This document shows, in pieces, positions 38,501 to 49,861 of a stretch of 64,000 nucleotides of DNA. A program made the position numbers and the translations under genes. The notes under the pieces are model-generated. The model did no database searches. It saw only the letters and a program-made list of their open reading frames with translations, and was not told the DNA's origin. Source of the stretch: Entonaema liquescens (Eukaryota > Ascomycota > Sordariomycetes > Xylariales > Xylariaceae); the NCBI GenBank assembly GCA_902805475.1, contig CADCSX010000023.1, positions 3,224,001-3,288,000 of the forward strand. Direction: 5' to 3'. How positions within the stretch are numbered: position 1 is the stretch's first letter; each line of letters begins with the position of its first letter.

Positions 38501-40627
38501 GGAGGGGCTCGCTACGTTAAGAAACCAATGTTAGAACGCCTGGGGGTATACCAAAGAGTATTGTTTGACCTTTTCCCAAGAGAGTTTCGGCCTGCAATGA
38601 AGCTACGTTGTGCAATGAGATGGTATAGGGCTTAGTGACTGGCGGGTCTTCTGGAGAAGCCAACACAAGTAGTGCAACAACCTGCTGGATTTGGTCTCCA
38701 TAATGCCAGCTGGTGTCTCTAAAAGGTAAGATGCTATTCAGAATTGGGAAGCTACTCCTGATAATCAGTACGTTGGTGGATTTTATCCAGAAGTTAGAGC
38801 TAAACAAATAAATGGTTGATATGTCTTGTGGATAGAAGCTCATAGATAAGACACAATACTATAATTCGATTACTACATTCTAGGTTTAAGTAAGCGATAA
38901 CTAACCCCTAGTCGCTGATTAGGAATAGTCATATCTTAGCCTACTCGGAATTTAAAGTATAGGTTCTTATTCATTCTGTATCGAGGTACCTATGGTATAT
39001 ACCTAGAGAAAGGAACATATCCAAACGCTCTTATCACTATTATTAGTAAGTAACATATAGGTCTGTTATAAACCCTCTCTGAGCCATTATAAACGGGTAA
39101 ATGATGCCTAGGTATATTCTTGTGTAGTTCGCGCAATGAGGTTATCTAATTAGCCATCATGTGGATAGTTAGCTATAGGAGTCATTCTAAAAGGGGTCAA
39201 TTTCCAAGATTGTAAGCATTGAAGTATAATAGCCTCATACTTCCTACGCAGTGTTTAATTTCTCTATGATTTATACAATTCAATTCAAAGATTGGTTACT
39301 AAGGATAGGTATACCTAACTAAGCAATATCAGATCTTTGCCTTTGCATTAAGATGAAGCATTCCATAATAGTCTTCTAGGCTAAAGGGGGTCCAGGGGAA
39401 AACATAGTGCTTCAAGATGAGTGAATATCATTTAATCTTATGGATATGGCGTATTTTATCTATTTCTGCTTCATTTGGAAGTGGAGAGGGGTTAATACAA
39501 AAAGAATTTACGACCTGGCTTACGGGCGTGTTTCTTCTCTGATGCCGTCCATAAACGGGGTAAACCCTCTTCTACAACCCAGGATAAATACCTGAGCCCA
39601 TTCAACCTAAAGCCCAACTCCATATAGCGACAGGACCTTTATTATTGTTCAGCCTTCGCCTTAAAATATAAGTATTATTGGGCGTCATGGATACGGAGTA
39701 AAGAAAGCTTTTGGGCCGTCATCGGATCACCAAACATTGCAAGCAGTCATGAAAACCATGTCTACTTTAATCCAAAGTCCAAACCCAATAAGAACATCAA
39801 ACCTATTATGATGACTCTTCAGATGAAACGCTGTAATATTTGCTGTGAATCTACTAAGAATACTTAGCCCCCAAGTAAACCTCCCTAAATACTTAGAGCA
39901 TTAACACTCAACTAGTAGGAAGGTCTCTTTATGTCTACGGATCACCCATGGGTAGGTAGGTAGGGATTCACATGGTTTTTCGCTAGCAAGACTTCTCATA
40001 GTTTTCTTCCATTAGGAATCTTTTAGAGTATGCTATGATCTAGTCGGGCTTTACCGTACATGCAAAGGAAAAAAAAAAGGCTTCAGCCACTATTGGAAGA
40101 GGAAAGGGAACAGGGTCGATGGTCCAGGCCTTATTCAGCTGACTCCTATTACAATGGGTGTTTTACGGATGACCAAAAGTGTAGCATGTTTGTGCAATAT
40201 CAGACGATTCTGTAAAAAAGGCAAACGCATTTCTTTGTCTATGGTGAACCCTATGGGGACCATGAAAGAACTAATTACATTATGATGTGCATCTCAAGAT
40301 GCTTGAGTCAAAAGTGAAAGACATCGCAAAGCATGGCCTGGGCCAATTATTCTATAGAACCTCGTAGATGAGAGTCGTACTGGCGCATTATGCTCGTAAT
40401 GTTGGTATGACGTGTTCCTTCCTGCTCCATGAACTCCTTTTTGGACCGTGACTACTACCAAATCAATTCGCATGAATACAACGCAAGATTCCTAATTTTC
40501 CGTATTTTCTCAAGACTTCCTTGTATTAAACCACCCTGAGTTTTGCTCCAGTCATGACTTCGTCGAGTGAAAGGGATATAATATTAAGGCTCAAAGCCCC
40601 ATCCCTATTACGGCTTGTTCGTAACAT
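38501..40627. other. AT-rich gene-free stretch, possibly decayed repeat DNA
   Basis: From about 38850 to 40550 the DNA is TA-rich and CpG looks moderately depleted by eye, in contrast to the desert to its left. A 108-codon minus-strand frame (38517-38843) at its left edge is coding-like but unrecognised. No terminal repeats or transposase motifs were seen. Mild RIP of an old element is possible but unproven. Confidence 0.4.
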
Positions 40628-41560
40628 CTAGTCATTGTGGGGGTAGAACGCGTCATCATCTTCCTGAGAGAAGCTCTTCGCCTGTTCGTCGAGGATTCTC
40701 TGGCGGGCATGTCGGTCAGGATGCGGTTGAGGCTGCTGGGGAGCCACGGTGTGAGCAAAATTACCCATCTGCGGTTGGCCCATCTGAGTCTGGCCCGTCT
40801 GCTGCTGTCCCAGCTGCGATTGCTGCTCCTGGTACGAGGAGTCATAGCCTCGTGACTGCAAAGGAAGGTAGTACTTGTTGAACGTCGGGCTGCTAACTAC
40901 ATTCTGGCGCGGATCGGTGATGATCTGGCGATTGCTGGGGACGAGGCCGGGAGGAGGTGGAATGCCAGTACCTCGTCCTCTGCCTCGGGGACGGGTGGGC
41001 GTCTGGGCGTTAGGGCGATACTGTCCCTGTGTAGGCGGGAGGACGACTCGGGGTGTGTTGGGGCTCACGGTGCTGTCTGGCATCGGCTGGGGATACTGAG
41101 GAGCTGCATGGCCGCCGTAAGGCATCTGGGGCCAATAATTCTGGTTTCCTGGAACTGGAAAGCCTGGAGCCTTGGCTCCCGGAGGCCCGAAACCGGGAGG
41201 CGGTACTAAATAAGACTTGTTAGTCTGATTCGGCGGAACTTGTCCTAAAATACCTAACGCACCAATACCTTGCTGTCCAGAGCGAGAAAGAGGAGGCACC
41301 ACAGAGGGGCCAGGACGATGATCTGCTGTGAGGTATCCCGAAGGAAAATTGGTAGTCTTCGAGCTTTGAGGCCATCCGGATTGGTAGGCTGAGTAGCCGT
41401 TGGGTCCATAATTGGAGAAAGGCTGAACGGAACCCTGAGGTGCAGCCCACTGCTGAGCGTTGCTGGCGTTGTTGGCGTTGGCGTTGGCGTTGGCGTTGCC
41501 ATTGCCGTTAGTGTCACCAGTACCATCGCCAGTACCGTCGCCGTTACCGTAAGAAGCCAT
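40628..41560 (-). CDS. P/Q/N/G-rich low-complexity protein of unknown function
   Basis: An uninterrupted 310-codon frame with a normal ATG (MASYGNGDG) that I do not recognise as a named family. It is low-complexity throughout: an N-terminal Gly/Asn/Ala tract with NANANAN units coded by a 6-bp DNA repeat, Pro/Gly/Tyr-rich segments (LVPPPGFGPPG), an RGRGRGTG patch (about residues 196-203), and a Gln-rich part (YQEQQSQLGQQQTGQTQMGQ). The C-terminus is charged and reads like a conserved short motif: RHARQRILDEQAKSFSQED then DDAFYPHND. The composition suggests an intrinsically disordered, possibly RNA-binding or condensate-forming protein, which is inference. The length of the frame and its sensible start and end support a real gene. 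The nearest neighbours are med18 on the right and the large desert on the left. Confidence 0.75.
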   Translation of the reverse strand: MASYGNGDGTGDGTGDTNGNGNANANANANNASNAQQWAAPQGSVQPFSNYGPNGYSAYQSGWPQSSKTTNFPSGYLTADHRPGPSVVPPLSRSGQQGIGALGILGQVPPNQTNKSYLVPPPGFGPPGAKAPGFPVPGNQNYWPQMPYGGHAAPQYPQPMPDSTVSPNTPRVVLPPTQGQYRPNAQTPTRPRGRGRGTGIPPPPGLVPSNRQIITDPRQNVVSSPTFNKYYLPLQSRGYDSSYQEQQSQLGQQQTGQTQMGQPQMGNFAHTVAPQQPQPHPDRHARQRILDEQAKSFSQEDDDAFYPHND

Positions 41561-42982
41561 TTCGATATGTATTCAACTGAACTACTATCGGACTAATGCG
41601 ATAAGATAAATAGATGGGATGAACGAAACCGAACGAATCAAAGAGATTAAGGGGTAGAGGAGTGAATGTAGATAGGTATTAGAAAGAAGCCTGCCGATAA
41701 AGTTGTTGTATATCGGCGACGAGGTAGTTTGATCACGTCCAGGAAAGTTGAAGGAGTTTGTCCGGAGCAAATAATAAAATATCATTTGTTGTGGGAGAAT
41801 TTTTTTATTAGCTGCGCCGGCGGTGAGTACGGGTGTGGGAAGCGGCGACCTGTGACTCGGAAGGAAGGAAATAGGAAAGAACGATTATCAGAAAAGATAA
41901 AATGTCATCCCGCCCTTCTTGCCTGAAGCAGGCACGAAGACGCGTTTCTAACTAGCGCGTGCTGTTGGGTAGTAACGATAACTATGGCAACAGCGATTAG
42001 AGTGAATGCAAGTTGCTATCGGTTAATGTATCGACTTCAGGTAGGTACAAGCTACTACAATTATGACCACCGTAGGCCCTTTTTCAGGGGATACAATCTG
42101 ATAACACAAGTAAATTATTGTCTATCTGTAGGTATGCTTAAACGTGGTAGTTTGGGTGTACTTGTAATATATATGAAGTACTTCGACATCTTTGATATTG
42201 AAAAGATCATCACAATGTAAACTTAACACAACAACGATGTTGTTTCACCTGGAACCTCTACTCTTAGTGCTTGCAACAAATCGTGGATGTGTACAAAAGT
42301 AACACTTTCTTTGTTGAGTACCCCCCCTATGTCAAGATTTCCTAGTTCATCCCGACTTTAATCAGGGTTTGCAATGCAAATAAACAAGTCTTTTATTACC
42401 AGAAACTATACCAGTGTTGTTGCTGAGATGTAAATATAATATAGGTGCTCTAAAAGGGTATATCTGATGATAGGTATTTGTTAATATAGGACAGGTATAT
42501 TGGGGGTGAACATGGTGCTGAGGGCATGGACGTTGGCCATTTAAAAATGAACTTATATAACTTCCCCTAAAGAGGAAACTTCGGATATTGATATAGATAA
42601 GGCCAAGCATCTAACGCTTAAAGTGATACTGAAATCCGCTTGCTTATCGTGGGGAAATACATATACCTAGGGGCAAGGCACCTCAAGTTTCAGACTGCAG
42701 TGACTATCATGCTATATCCCCTAAGTACACTATGACGGATAGACTCCAAATAACCAGTTTAAGTAGAGGTAATATTAGTATTGGGGAGCCGTGTCCATTT
42801 GATGGTTGTATTCGGGCTTGCAGCCTTCAGCCATAGTCATTAGGAGGCACCACCATGCAACAGGAGTCTATTTACTCTATAAACCGTACCAGTCGTCTTC
42901 AGTGTCTTCCAGGGGAGCCATAGGCTCTTAGTCTTCGCCGGAATGTACGCATCCTTGCAGGTCTAGGCTAGTGAATGCTGTT
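41561..42982. other. intergenic region upstream of the P/Q-rich gene
   Basis: About 1.4 kb with the promoter of the P/Q-rich gene and the 3' flank of med18. AT-rich from about 42000. No supportable gene seen. Confidence 0.55.
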
Positions 42983-43850
42983 TTATACGCGAATAGGGAC
43001 CGCAGGAGGCGCCGTAATCCTCGTATCGAAGACCCTCCTATCAACAGCCTTGAAATCGAAAATCTTCTCGAGTTCCGCCTTCACAGCCAAGAGCTCTCCG
43101 TTCGCCTTCTTCACCTTTTCCGGCTGGCCGTCCTCCATAACGTTCAACTTCACGTTCAACACCCACTTCTGCGCTGGATCTACTGGCCGCAGGTCTGCCC
43201 AGGGAGGGAGAGCGGCTCGCGGTTGGCCTTCCGGCTGTTCTTCTGATTCAAAGTCGCCCCCCAATCTTGGAAGGCGGTAGTATCTGCTGAAAACAAACTC
43301 GACGTTTTCCCGAACGAAGGAGTAGCTCTCCTGAACCATCTCGTTTTTATATCTACCAATGATTCATCAGTACTAGTCCTGGCGCCTATCTGGCTCATGT
43401 AAAATGTAAAAGTGGAACATACTGGAAGCCATTGTCAGTAAGAGCCATTGGCAGATTATTCTGCTCTGGAATTTCAATCTTCTTTCGATGTGTGACCGGC
43501 GTGTCTCGAAGGGGGTCTGGTAGATCCGTCCACCGCAAAGTGCCAAGTAGAGCGTTGAAGTCCATATTGGTTTCTTTCCCGAAGTCCCTGTCCGGTGCAA
43601 GTTCGTAGGCGAGCTGAATAACATATGAAGACCGGCTTAATTGGCTGCTCAGTTCTTTCCAGAGTTGCAAAAAGCGCGATTGTTGAAAAGCACGCGTGAC
43701 TTTAAGGGGCCGTGGTTGTGGTTGGCCATGAAAGAATAGAATGCGATGAACGGTGTGACGAGCATTCATCCATGTTAAGCCTTGCAAGACTGCAGAAGCC
43801 ATTGTGAAGTCTGAATCCTTGACGGACGCAGTGAGAAAAAGTTCCTTCAT
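42983..43850 (-). CDS. med18: Mediator complex subunit 18 (Med18/Srb5)
   Basis: Subunit of the Mediator head module, pairing with Med20 to form the movable jaw that contacts RNA polymerase II; nuclear. Exons 43850-43423 and 43352-42983 (70-bp intron, GTATGT...GGTAG) give 265 residues. The ATG at 43850 is chosen because it gives the family start M-x-ELFLTASV. The N-terminal half carries DSDFTMASAVLQGLTWMNARHTVHRILFF. The splice restores DNGFQYKNEMVQESYSFVRENVEFVFSRYYRLP, where the frame otherwise breaks. The C-terminal half has the strands WVLNVKLNVMEDGQPEKV and the closing KIFDFKAVDRRVFDTRI. Med18 proteins share this beta-barrel architecture and about this length in filamentous fungi. Upstream, 828 bp separate it from the siderophore transporter, which is on the same strand. 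Confidence 0.9.
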
Positions 43851-44678
43851 ATTGCCTGGCGTTGGCACCAGCTTTCACAGCTGGATTAGTCGAGAAGCAA
43901 ATTAAGAGATAAGTAAATGTGTGCGCACGCGGGTAGTTGAGGTTTAAATTTGGAGGTGAAATGTGAAGTAGCAAGTCAATAAACGATATCGACCAGAATT
44001 AAAAAAAGTAGGACTCGGGATGAACACGTGGGTATGAATACCTACCTAGGTAGCTTTTGGGAGATGTTCATATTCAAGTTGAAGTTCAAACTTAGAGTTG
44101 ATGACGGCCCCACAGACACCTGCTAAAGGGCTGGCCGAATGGCAGGGCTAGGTACCTACGTTACAGTGCCTGAACAAGATATATGCCCCACCTATATCCG
44201 GCGTTACACAGGACACTGAGCCTCTAAGCCGCCTACGTCTTGCCTACGTCTTGTTTGTCCTGTTTGTCTATAATTAGCAGTGTCTAATGCGACGTCTTGA
44301 TGGGAATCTTGAAATAGCTATCTGTAGCCTGGAGAAATATATTATGAGCAAAATATTATGCATACATTATGGCTGCTATTATCAAAATCCATCGGCCTCT
44401 GCAAAAGAAAGACGAGTTGCAGTCACATTCACATGGTCATAACGGCTAGTGAAAGAACTTTTCATTGAACATTAATCATTTAAAAATGAGCGTGATTCAG
44501 TGAACCAGCAGGTATCCCAAGTCTATATCGCCGCGTCATCTTACACGTCGAACTCATCCGCTTGGTACTCAATACACCACAACCCATGCCATTACCCAAA
44601 TCCCCTCCATCAAACCATGTCTCATATCCCCTTTTTATACAGCCAGCAAAGCGAATGACTCGAGTCTCACATATACAT
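43851..44678. other. intergenic region between the transporter 3' end and med18
   Basis: 828 bp containing the med18 promoter and the terminator of the transporter. No gene seen. Confidence 0.6.
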
Positions 44679-46579
44679 TTAAATTACACGACCCTTGACC
44701 TGCTTGAAGTCCTTGACCTTGATGTCTCGCCAGACAGCAACGGATACAAGGCCCAATACAGTGATGGCGGTAGCAGCGACAAACATCCATCTTAGGCCAT
44801 CACCATAGGCTAGGATGATGGCGTCTCGGGTCGGGGAACCCACAGGGTACGATAGTTGTACCGGAAGCTGGCTGTAGATATCTGTGAGGTTTGCTTGCGA
44901 CTCCTCAGGCAGGTACTTAGCTAGAGCCTTGGGGAAAACGCCTGTCCAAATAGCTGCGGATATGGTACCTCCAATCGCACCACCGACGCTACTAAACATG
45001 CCCTCCATAGCGAGGACGACGGCAACGTGCTGATGAGCTGCGGCAGCCATAACAGCCATTTGCTCGCCAATGACACAGGCACCACCAGCGAAAGCGTATA
45101 GGATCTCACACATGATAATCCAACCAATGTGAGTACCAGGCTGTCGGAAGTGAATAAGAAGACCAATACTGAGAATGGTGACTGGCACACCGAAGTATAG
45201 AGTGATCCACTTGAAGCGACCGGTCCAGCGGATTAGAATACCCACAATGAAGGAAAAGAAGCACGATCCAAGACTGTAGATGTTGCCGATGTAACCAGTC
45301 TGGGTCACGTTAAGATTGAGGACAACCTGGAGGAAGGAGCTGAAATAGGCGGTCCAGATATAATACTCGACGAACAGAACAGCGGAGAGGACGCAAGCCC
45401 CGAGAACGGTTCGGTCCTTGAGGAGTTCCCAAGGCATAAACTTGACCGGCGCAAAGAATCTCTCGTAAACCACGGCTCCGATGAGAAGCAATCCACCGAA
45501 AATGATCAAGCAAATGACCAAGGGGTCCTTCCAGCCATAGTACTGGTAGGAGTAGATGTTGAAAGGAAGCAAGAAGAGCGCGAAGCCACCAGTAAGAAGG
45601 AGCAGGCAGATGACATCAAACTGCCAGAAATAGTATTTGACCGATTCCCATGTTGTACGGCCGCTCGGGGTGTGGATAACGAGTCCGGCCTTCTTCGCCT
45701 TCTGGTAGTTCCAGGTGAACAGGAAGAACAGAGGAAGGCACATGATAGGAGTAATGATGGAGAAAATTCCGAATCCCCATCTCCAGCCGATGCCAGATAG
45801 AACACTCTGAGACATGGGAGCGGAGATCCAGACGGTGATGATGTAGGGGGATGAGACGAAGGCCAACATTAGGGCTCGGTTCTTCAGGTGCGAAGTATCG
45901 GCGATGAAAACAGAGAGGGAGTAACTGACTCCATTGTATCTGAAAGGGTTAGTACACGTATTGCTAATGAAGCAGTTGGTAAGTTATATGCTTACCCAAT
46001 CCAATAGAACACCTGTGCGGCCGCATAAGTCTCGACATTGTTGCATGCTGCCATCATGACGAGTCCAACGGTCATTAGAAGGACCACAACCAAGAAACCT
46101 TGAGGTCGACCCCAAATATCCAAGATTTTCGCTAAGGTAAGCTTCGAAACACCACCAAAGATACCAGACATGACTCCCGTCGTGGCAGTCAACGAGTGCA
46201 GGGCAAAGGAGCTAGTAACATATGGAGTCAAAAGGGAGCTCATTCCCGATTGCATGGAGTCGACGAAATAGATAATCCAGATACTATTGACATCATTAGT
46301 TTTTGTCTATAGGGTATGGAAGAGACGGAGCGGGCAAGTAGTGGCTTACAAGACATAGGCCAAGATAAGGTTGGACATCGTCCAGACCTTGGTGGTCGCC
46401 TCAATTTTCTGGACACCAGCCTGAGCATTGCTGTCGATAGCGTCGATATCGGTATCGGTCTCGCTATTCCGAGGTTGATTATCGACGGCACCAACTTCCT
46501 TGTCGGTTGACGAGTGCTGCGTTTTCTCCTCCACCGGCACCTCGGTAGGGTGGGTGAACCGAGCGAGCGGACCTCTCAT
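44679..46579 (-). CDS. MFS siderophore-iron transporter (MirB/Arn/Sit1 type)
   Basis: Plasma-membrane proton symporter that takes up ferric siderophores; which siderophore cannot be told. Exons 46579-46350, 46280-45996 and 45939-44679, with 69-bp and 56-bp introns, give 591 residues, the usual size for this 14-span family. A hydrophilic N-terminal tail of about 65 residues (TDKEVGAVDNQ, DTDIDAIDS) precedes the first span (WTMSNLILAYVL). The second exon reads IIYFVDSMQSGMSSLLTPYVTSSF with the loop LAKILDIWGRPQGF. The third-exon junction restores VFYWIGYNGVSYSLSVFIADTS, then NRALMLAFVSSPYIITVWISAP, which is diagnostic for the ARN/MirB branch. The last third has the long external loop and the final span before a short basic tail. 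Its promoter contains an extended GATA site (46878-46886) of the kind bound by the iron repressor SreA/SRE/Urbs1, plus further GATA motifs, which fits iron repression. No siderophore synthetase is in the window. Confidence 0.92.
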
Positions 46580-46877
46580 TGTGACTGCTGGATTCGAACG
46601 ATCCTAGTCGATAAAGTGGTGGTTCTGACTTGATAATAAGCACAGAGTAACGGTTTCTGTGTATTGATGTCGATAACAATAGACTAATCGTGTCGTAGCG
46701 TGGATGGTCAGCAATTTAAACAATTGCGATGCACGCCAAGCGATGAGCTATTATCTACTCTTATATATGCGTAAGTATATATAGAGAGAGATCTATTCTC
46801 GGCCGAGAAGTGCAATGATTGCTGGCTGGAGTGATGGAAAGAAGAGAGATCATGGGTGGTTAAGTCTACCCTTTTAT

Positions 46878-46886
46878 TTATCAGAT
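46878..46886 (-). promoter_or_regulatory. extended GATA site of iron-repressor type
   Basis: On the minus strand the sequence is ATCTGATAA, an exact match to the ATCWGATAA consensus established for SreA/SRE/Urbs1-type iron-regulatory GATA factors. It lies about 300 bp upstream of the transporter start. Other GATAA cores occur at 46632-46636, 46672-46676, 46751-46755 (minus) and 46930-46934. Binding is inferred from motif and gene function. Confidence 0.7.
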
Positions 46887-47290
46887 GGACTTTTTGATCA
46901 GGTAAGGCGTTCCTACCGTACCGGAGATTGATAAGTGGAAAGAACCCTGGTTAACCTTGATCTCTGGGTCTGGCCATGCCACCATGAGGGTAACTAAAAA
47001 GAGTGGGTTGTGGAATTACAAGTAAGGTGGAGAGGGGCCGTTATGGCAAGACCGAAAGTAGAGACTTACATTTTGTCTTTAACTAGTATAGCACCGTAGT
47101 ACATGATTCGCGAATTTGAAAACAAGTAACAATCAAACAATGTAATCCCATAGGTACTGAAAAGGGTACATTCTACCAGACGCTGTTTTAAAAACCAAGG
47201 AAGAAGCCCGTACGTTGAAAATAAACCAAATAAACCAAAGGAATAACTATACAATTCCACTTTATTTTGCTCTTGTTTTCTCTATTTTTG

Positions 47291-47310
47291 AAAAAAAAAA
47301 AAAAAAAAAA
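47291..47310. repeat. poly-A tract
   Basis: Uninterrupted A20 in intergenic DNA. Confidence 0.9.
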
Positions 47311-48885
47311 GCAAAGACAGATTACGTAAAATCATCCCATAAATCATTCGTATTTATGCTTAACCTGAGAAGGGAAGTCTGGACAAGGTGAAGTTGCGAC
47401 TTATGGCTAGTCGTGAAAAAATTCAACTCCGAAGAGGGAAGGTTCATCGGGGATTCCAGGTTGAACTACAGACCCACTAGGATCCAAGGGACCTGGCTGA
47501 ACCAAGCTCGATTGGGTGCGCTAGCCGATTCAAATGATACCGATGCAGAAAAGACTGGGACGCTAGCAGAAATTATCTTATCAATCAGTTACCATCAACC
47601 GAGGATCAAAAAATCGAAAGAAGAACCAACGCGAGCTAACAAAGAACTAAGCTATACGCCAAAGGGGATCATATCCTCGATCTCGTTGGCGTATTCCAAT
47701 AGCTCGACTAACATTACGTCGAGACCGTCGTGGGTGGAGACGTGGAAGCAATTTTTGACGTTGAAGGATCTTCTTCAGCTTTGAGCGACTTTCTTACAAC
47801 CGTAGGGCGGACACACACTAGTGGTGCTGGAGACCTCGCCTCTGGAGGCGGGATACAGTGAACCAACTGGAATATGAGATCAGTTCAGATGGCGAATCAG
47901 CTCATGACATCAAGTAACCATAAGTAGAAGCTGGTAACAAGATGCTATCCGGTGATCACTGATCATTATAGGTATAGGGCATCTACTATAGGCAATACCT
48001 ATGCGTAAACCTCGCACTAGATAGTCTACTAGACCATCAAACTGACGACAAGCTTCTGAAGCTTTACTTGGCAACTAGATCAAGACCTGAATCTATTAGA
48101 AGTCAATAATGAATCATTCGATCTGTTCGAGATCCTCAAGGGACTTAGATGATAGATGATGTGTAGGCTAAGCTGTCTAAGTTCCCGTCACCTCGTTAGG
48201 TACTGTTTGCTTGTGTGACCTAACAGCAGCTAATTCCCTTAAAAGAGAAAAAGATGGTGCCGACATCGCGGCCAGAATTCGGAGCAATCGATTTCGTGTA
48301 AGCAAGCCATCAACGAGGTTACCTCCCTGTCTCTGATGCGCGCTATATCACGAATAACCCACCACGGGGGATTACGTGTACCACGTCGTATGCCAATCAT
48401 GCCTCATGTGCGAATAGCAGGTCTAAGGGAACGGGTATGCAATGCACATGCAGATATGTAATCCCCGTATTGTCTCCAGTGGTGTGGATTGAAGTAAATT
48501 ATCACCATGCATTATCTTCAAGTGATTGAGCGTTTGGATGGTTGGGTGGACTAAGAGGGTTGGAACCTTATTCGAGAAGTTCGGTAAGACCAAGAAAAAA
48601 AAAAAAAAGGGAATTGAAAAAGTACCTAATTACTTTAGTTGCACGCACGAATGGTAAGGATAGAGCTCCTACTAGTTACATAAGGTCAGAACCCACATGA
48701 GCTAGAGGAGCCTCTTTCCTTGGCCTGTGCACTAAAAAAAAATCCATTCCACGTGATCAATGGTTTTCTTGCTAGATCTAATTTGGCATTTTTTTCTTAC
48801 GAAAAGCTTCATTTCGGCCCACGCGATTTGTGATTGACGGCGAATATCCAACACCGGATCCGACACCCGTGCTCGATCTTCCAAG

Positions 48886-49264
48886 ATGTCGGCGTCACAG
48901 AAGCCAATCCGTCTCCCTCCGGTGAAGGTGCTCCGAGTTCGCAACCCAAATGGTCAGAGGGAACGTCCATGCATGGCCCTCATGTCATCTGTTCTAGGTA
49001 TGCGCAAATACATCTCCCAAATGTGAAATCTAAAATATGATGTCAATGACGTCTTGCCGGTTCTGTACTCGAACTAATTCAATCTGTTCTATAGCATGCT
49101 GGGCTTCTGCAGGAGCCAACACTGCCGGATGTGCGACAGTTGAGCAGGCCTTACGGGATTGCATGGACGGACCACAACCGTCGAAGCCCAAGAGCAGCGA
49201 GGTCAACTACCACCTTGCCCGATTCAAGGACAGACTTACCTATGCGCAAAAGAAAAAGAGATAA
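48886..49264 (+). CDS. mrp10: mitochondrial small-subunit ribosomal protein Mrp10 (mS37)
   Basis: Component of the mitochondrial 37S ribosomal subunit, a twin CX9C protein imported through the Mia40 route. Exons 48886-48997 and 49095-49264 (97-bp intron, GTATGC...TATAG) give 93 residues. The N-terminus KPIRLPPVKVLRVRNPN is the conserved block of Mrp10/CHCHD1. The splice joins PCMALMSSVLACWASAG so that the first CX9C pair forms (two Cys nine residues apart). The second pair is in AGCATVEQALRDCMDGP. A basic C-terminal tail (LARFKDRLTYAQKKKR) is suited to rRNA contact. Without splicing neither motif is complete, which supports the intron. The gene converges with the small secreted protein gene 597 bp away. 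Confidence 0.93.
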
Positions 49265-49861
49265 ACCTTCTGAAAGAGGGAGAATATGGCAACTACCGAT
49301 CGTGGTATAAGAAGTCAACTACGTCTTATTAGATCCTGGGATATCCCAAAACGAAGATACGATAGAAAGACTTTCACTCTGCTGTACGATACGGTGGAAG
49401 AATGCGGAATGAAACAAACTCCCATTGTCAAACCAGAAGCCGGCGTTCCAGGTTGATTTGATAAGAGGGACCCGAGTATGATGATTATTAGCCAATTGAT
49501 ACTAGAAACGTACAATTAGGTTCAAAGATGCCATTCTGGGGAGAATAGGCATATGCGTTCAGATGCGAGCTAAGCAAGCATATAACGATTGAACATAACA
49601 TCTCTTGGTAGGCTATATCTTTGGAGGCCACTAAATATTAAAACCAAGCGTACCTATATACAACCCGTATATACAATCAAAAAGAATACTACCTAGCCAG
49701 ACGAAAGCCACTGGTATCTTCGGGCTTTATTTACAATCCTTTTGGCTAGCTAGCCTGTGAACATTGCCAACACCATTGGAAAACCCAACAACTTTTTTTT
49801 CCCGCCCCCTAATCCATGCCTTTGTACCCTTAGCCACCCCCACTGCTTCTCAAGATGGGTT
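49265..49861. other. convergent intergenic spacer
   Basis: 597 bp between the 3' ends of mrp10 and the secreted-protein gene; both terminators must lie here. No gene seen. Confidence 0.6.

Larger units (their letters stand above)
46580..48885. other. intergenic region with transporter promoter
   Basis: About 2.3 kb. The first 400 bp carry GATA sites for the transporter. A poly-A tract of 20 lies at 47291-47310. The 123-codon plus-strand frame at 47413-47784 is not called because the opposite strand of the same DNA looks equally coding-like and no family is recognisable. The rest shows nothing distinctive. Confidence 0.55.

Noticed and set aside
47413..47784. 123-codon plus-strand open frame as a gene
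   Set aside because: No family motif. The opposite strand of the same DNA also gives coding-like text (for example LDVMLVELLEYANEIEDMIPF), so neither strand can be preferred.
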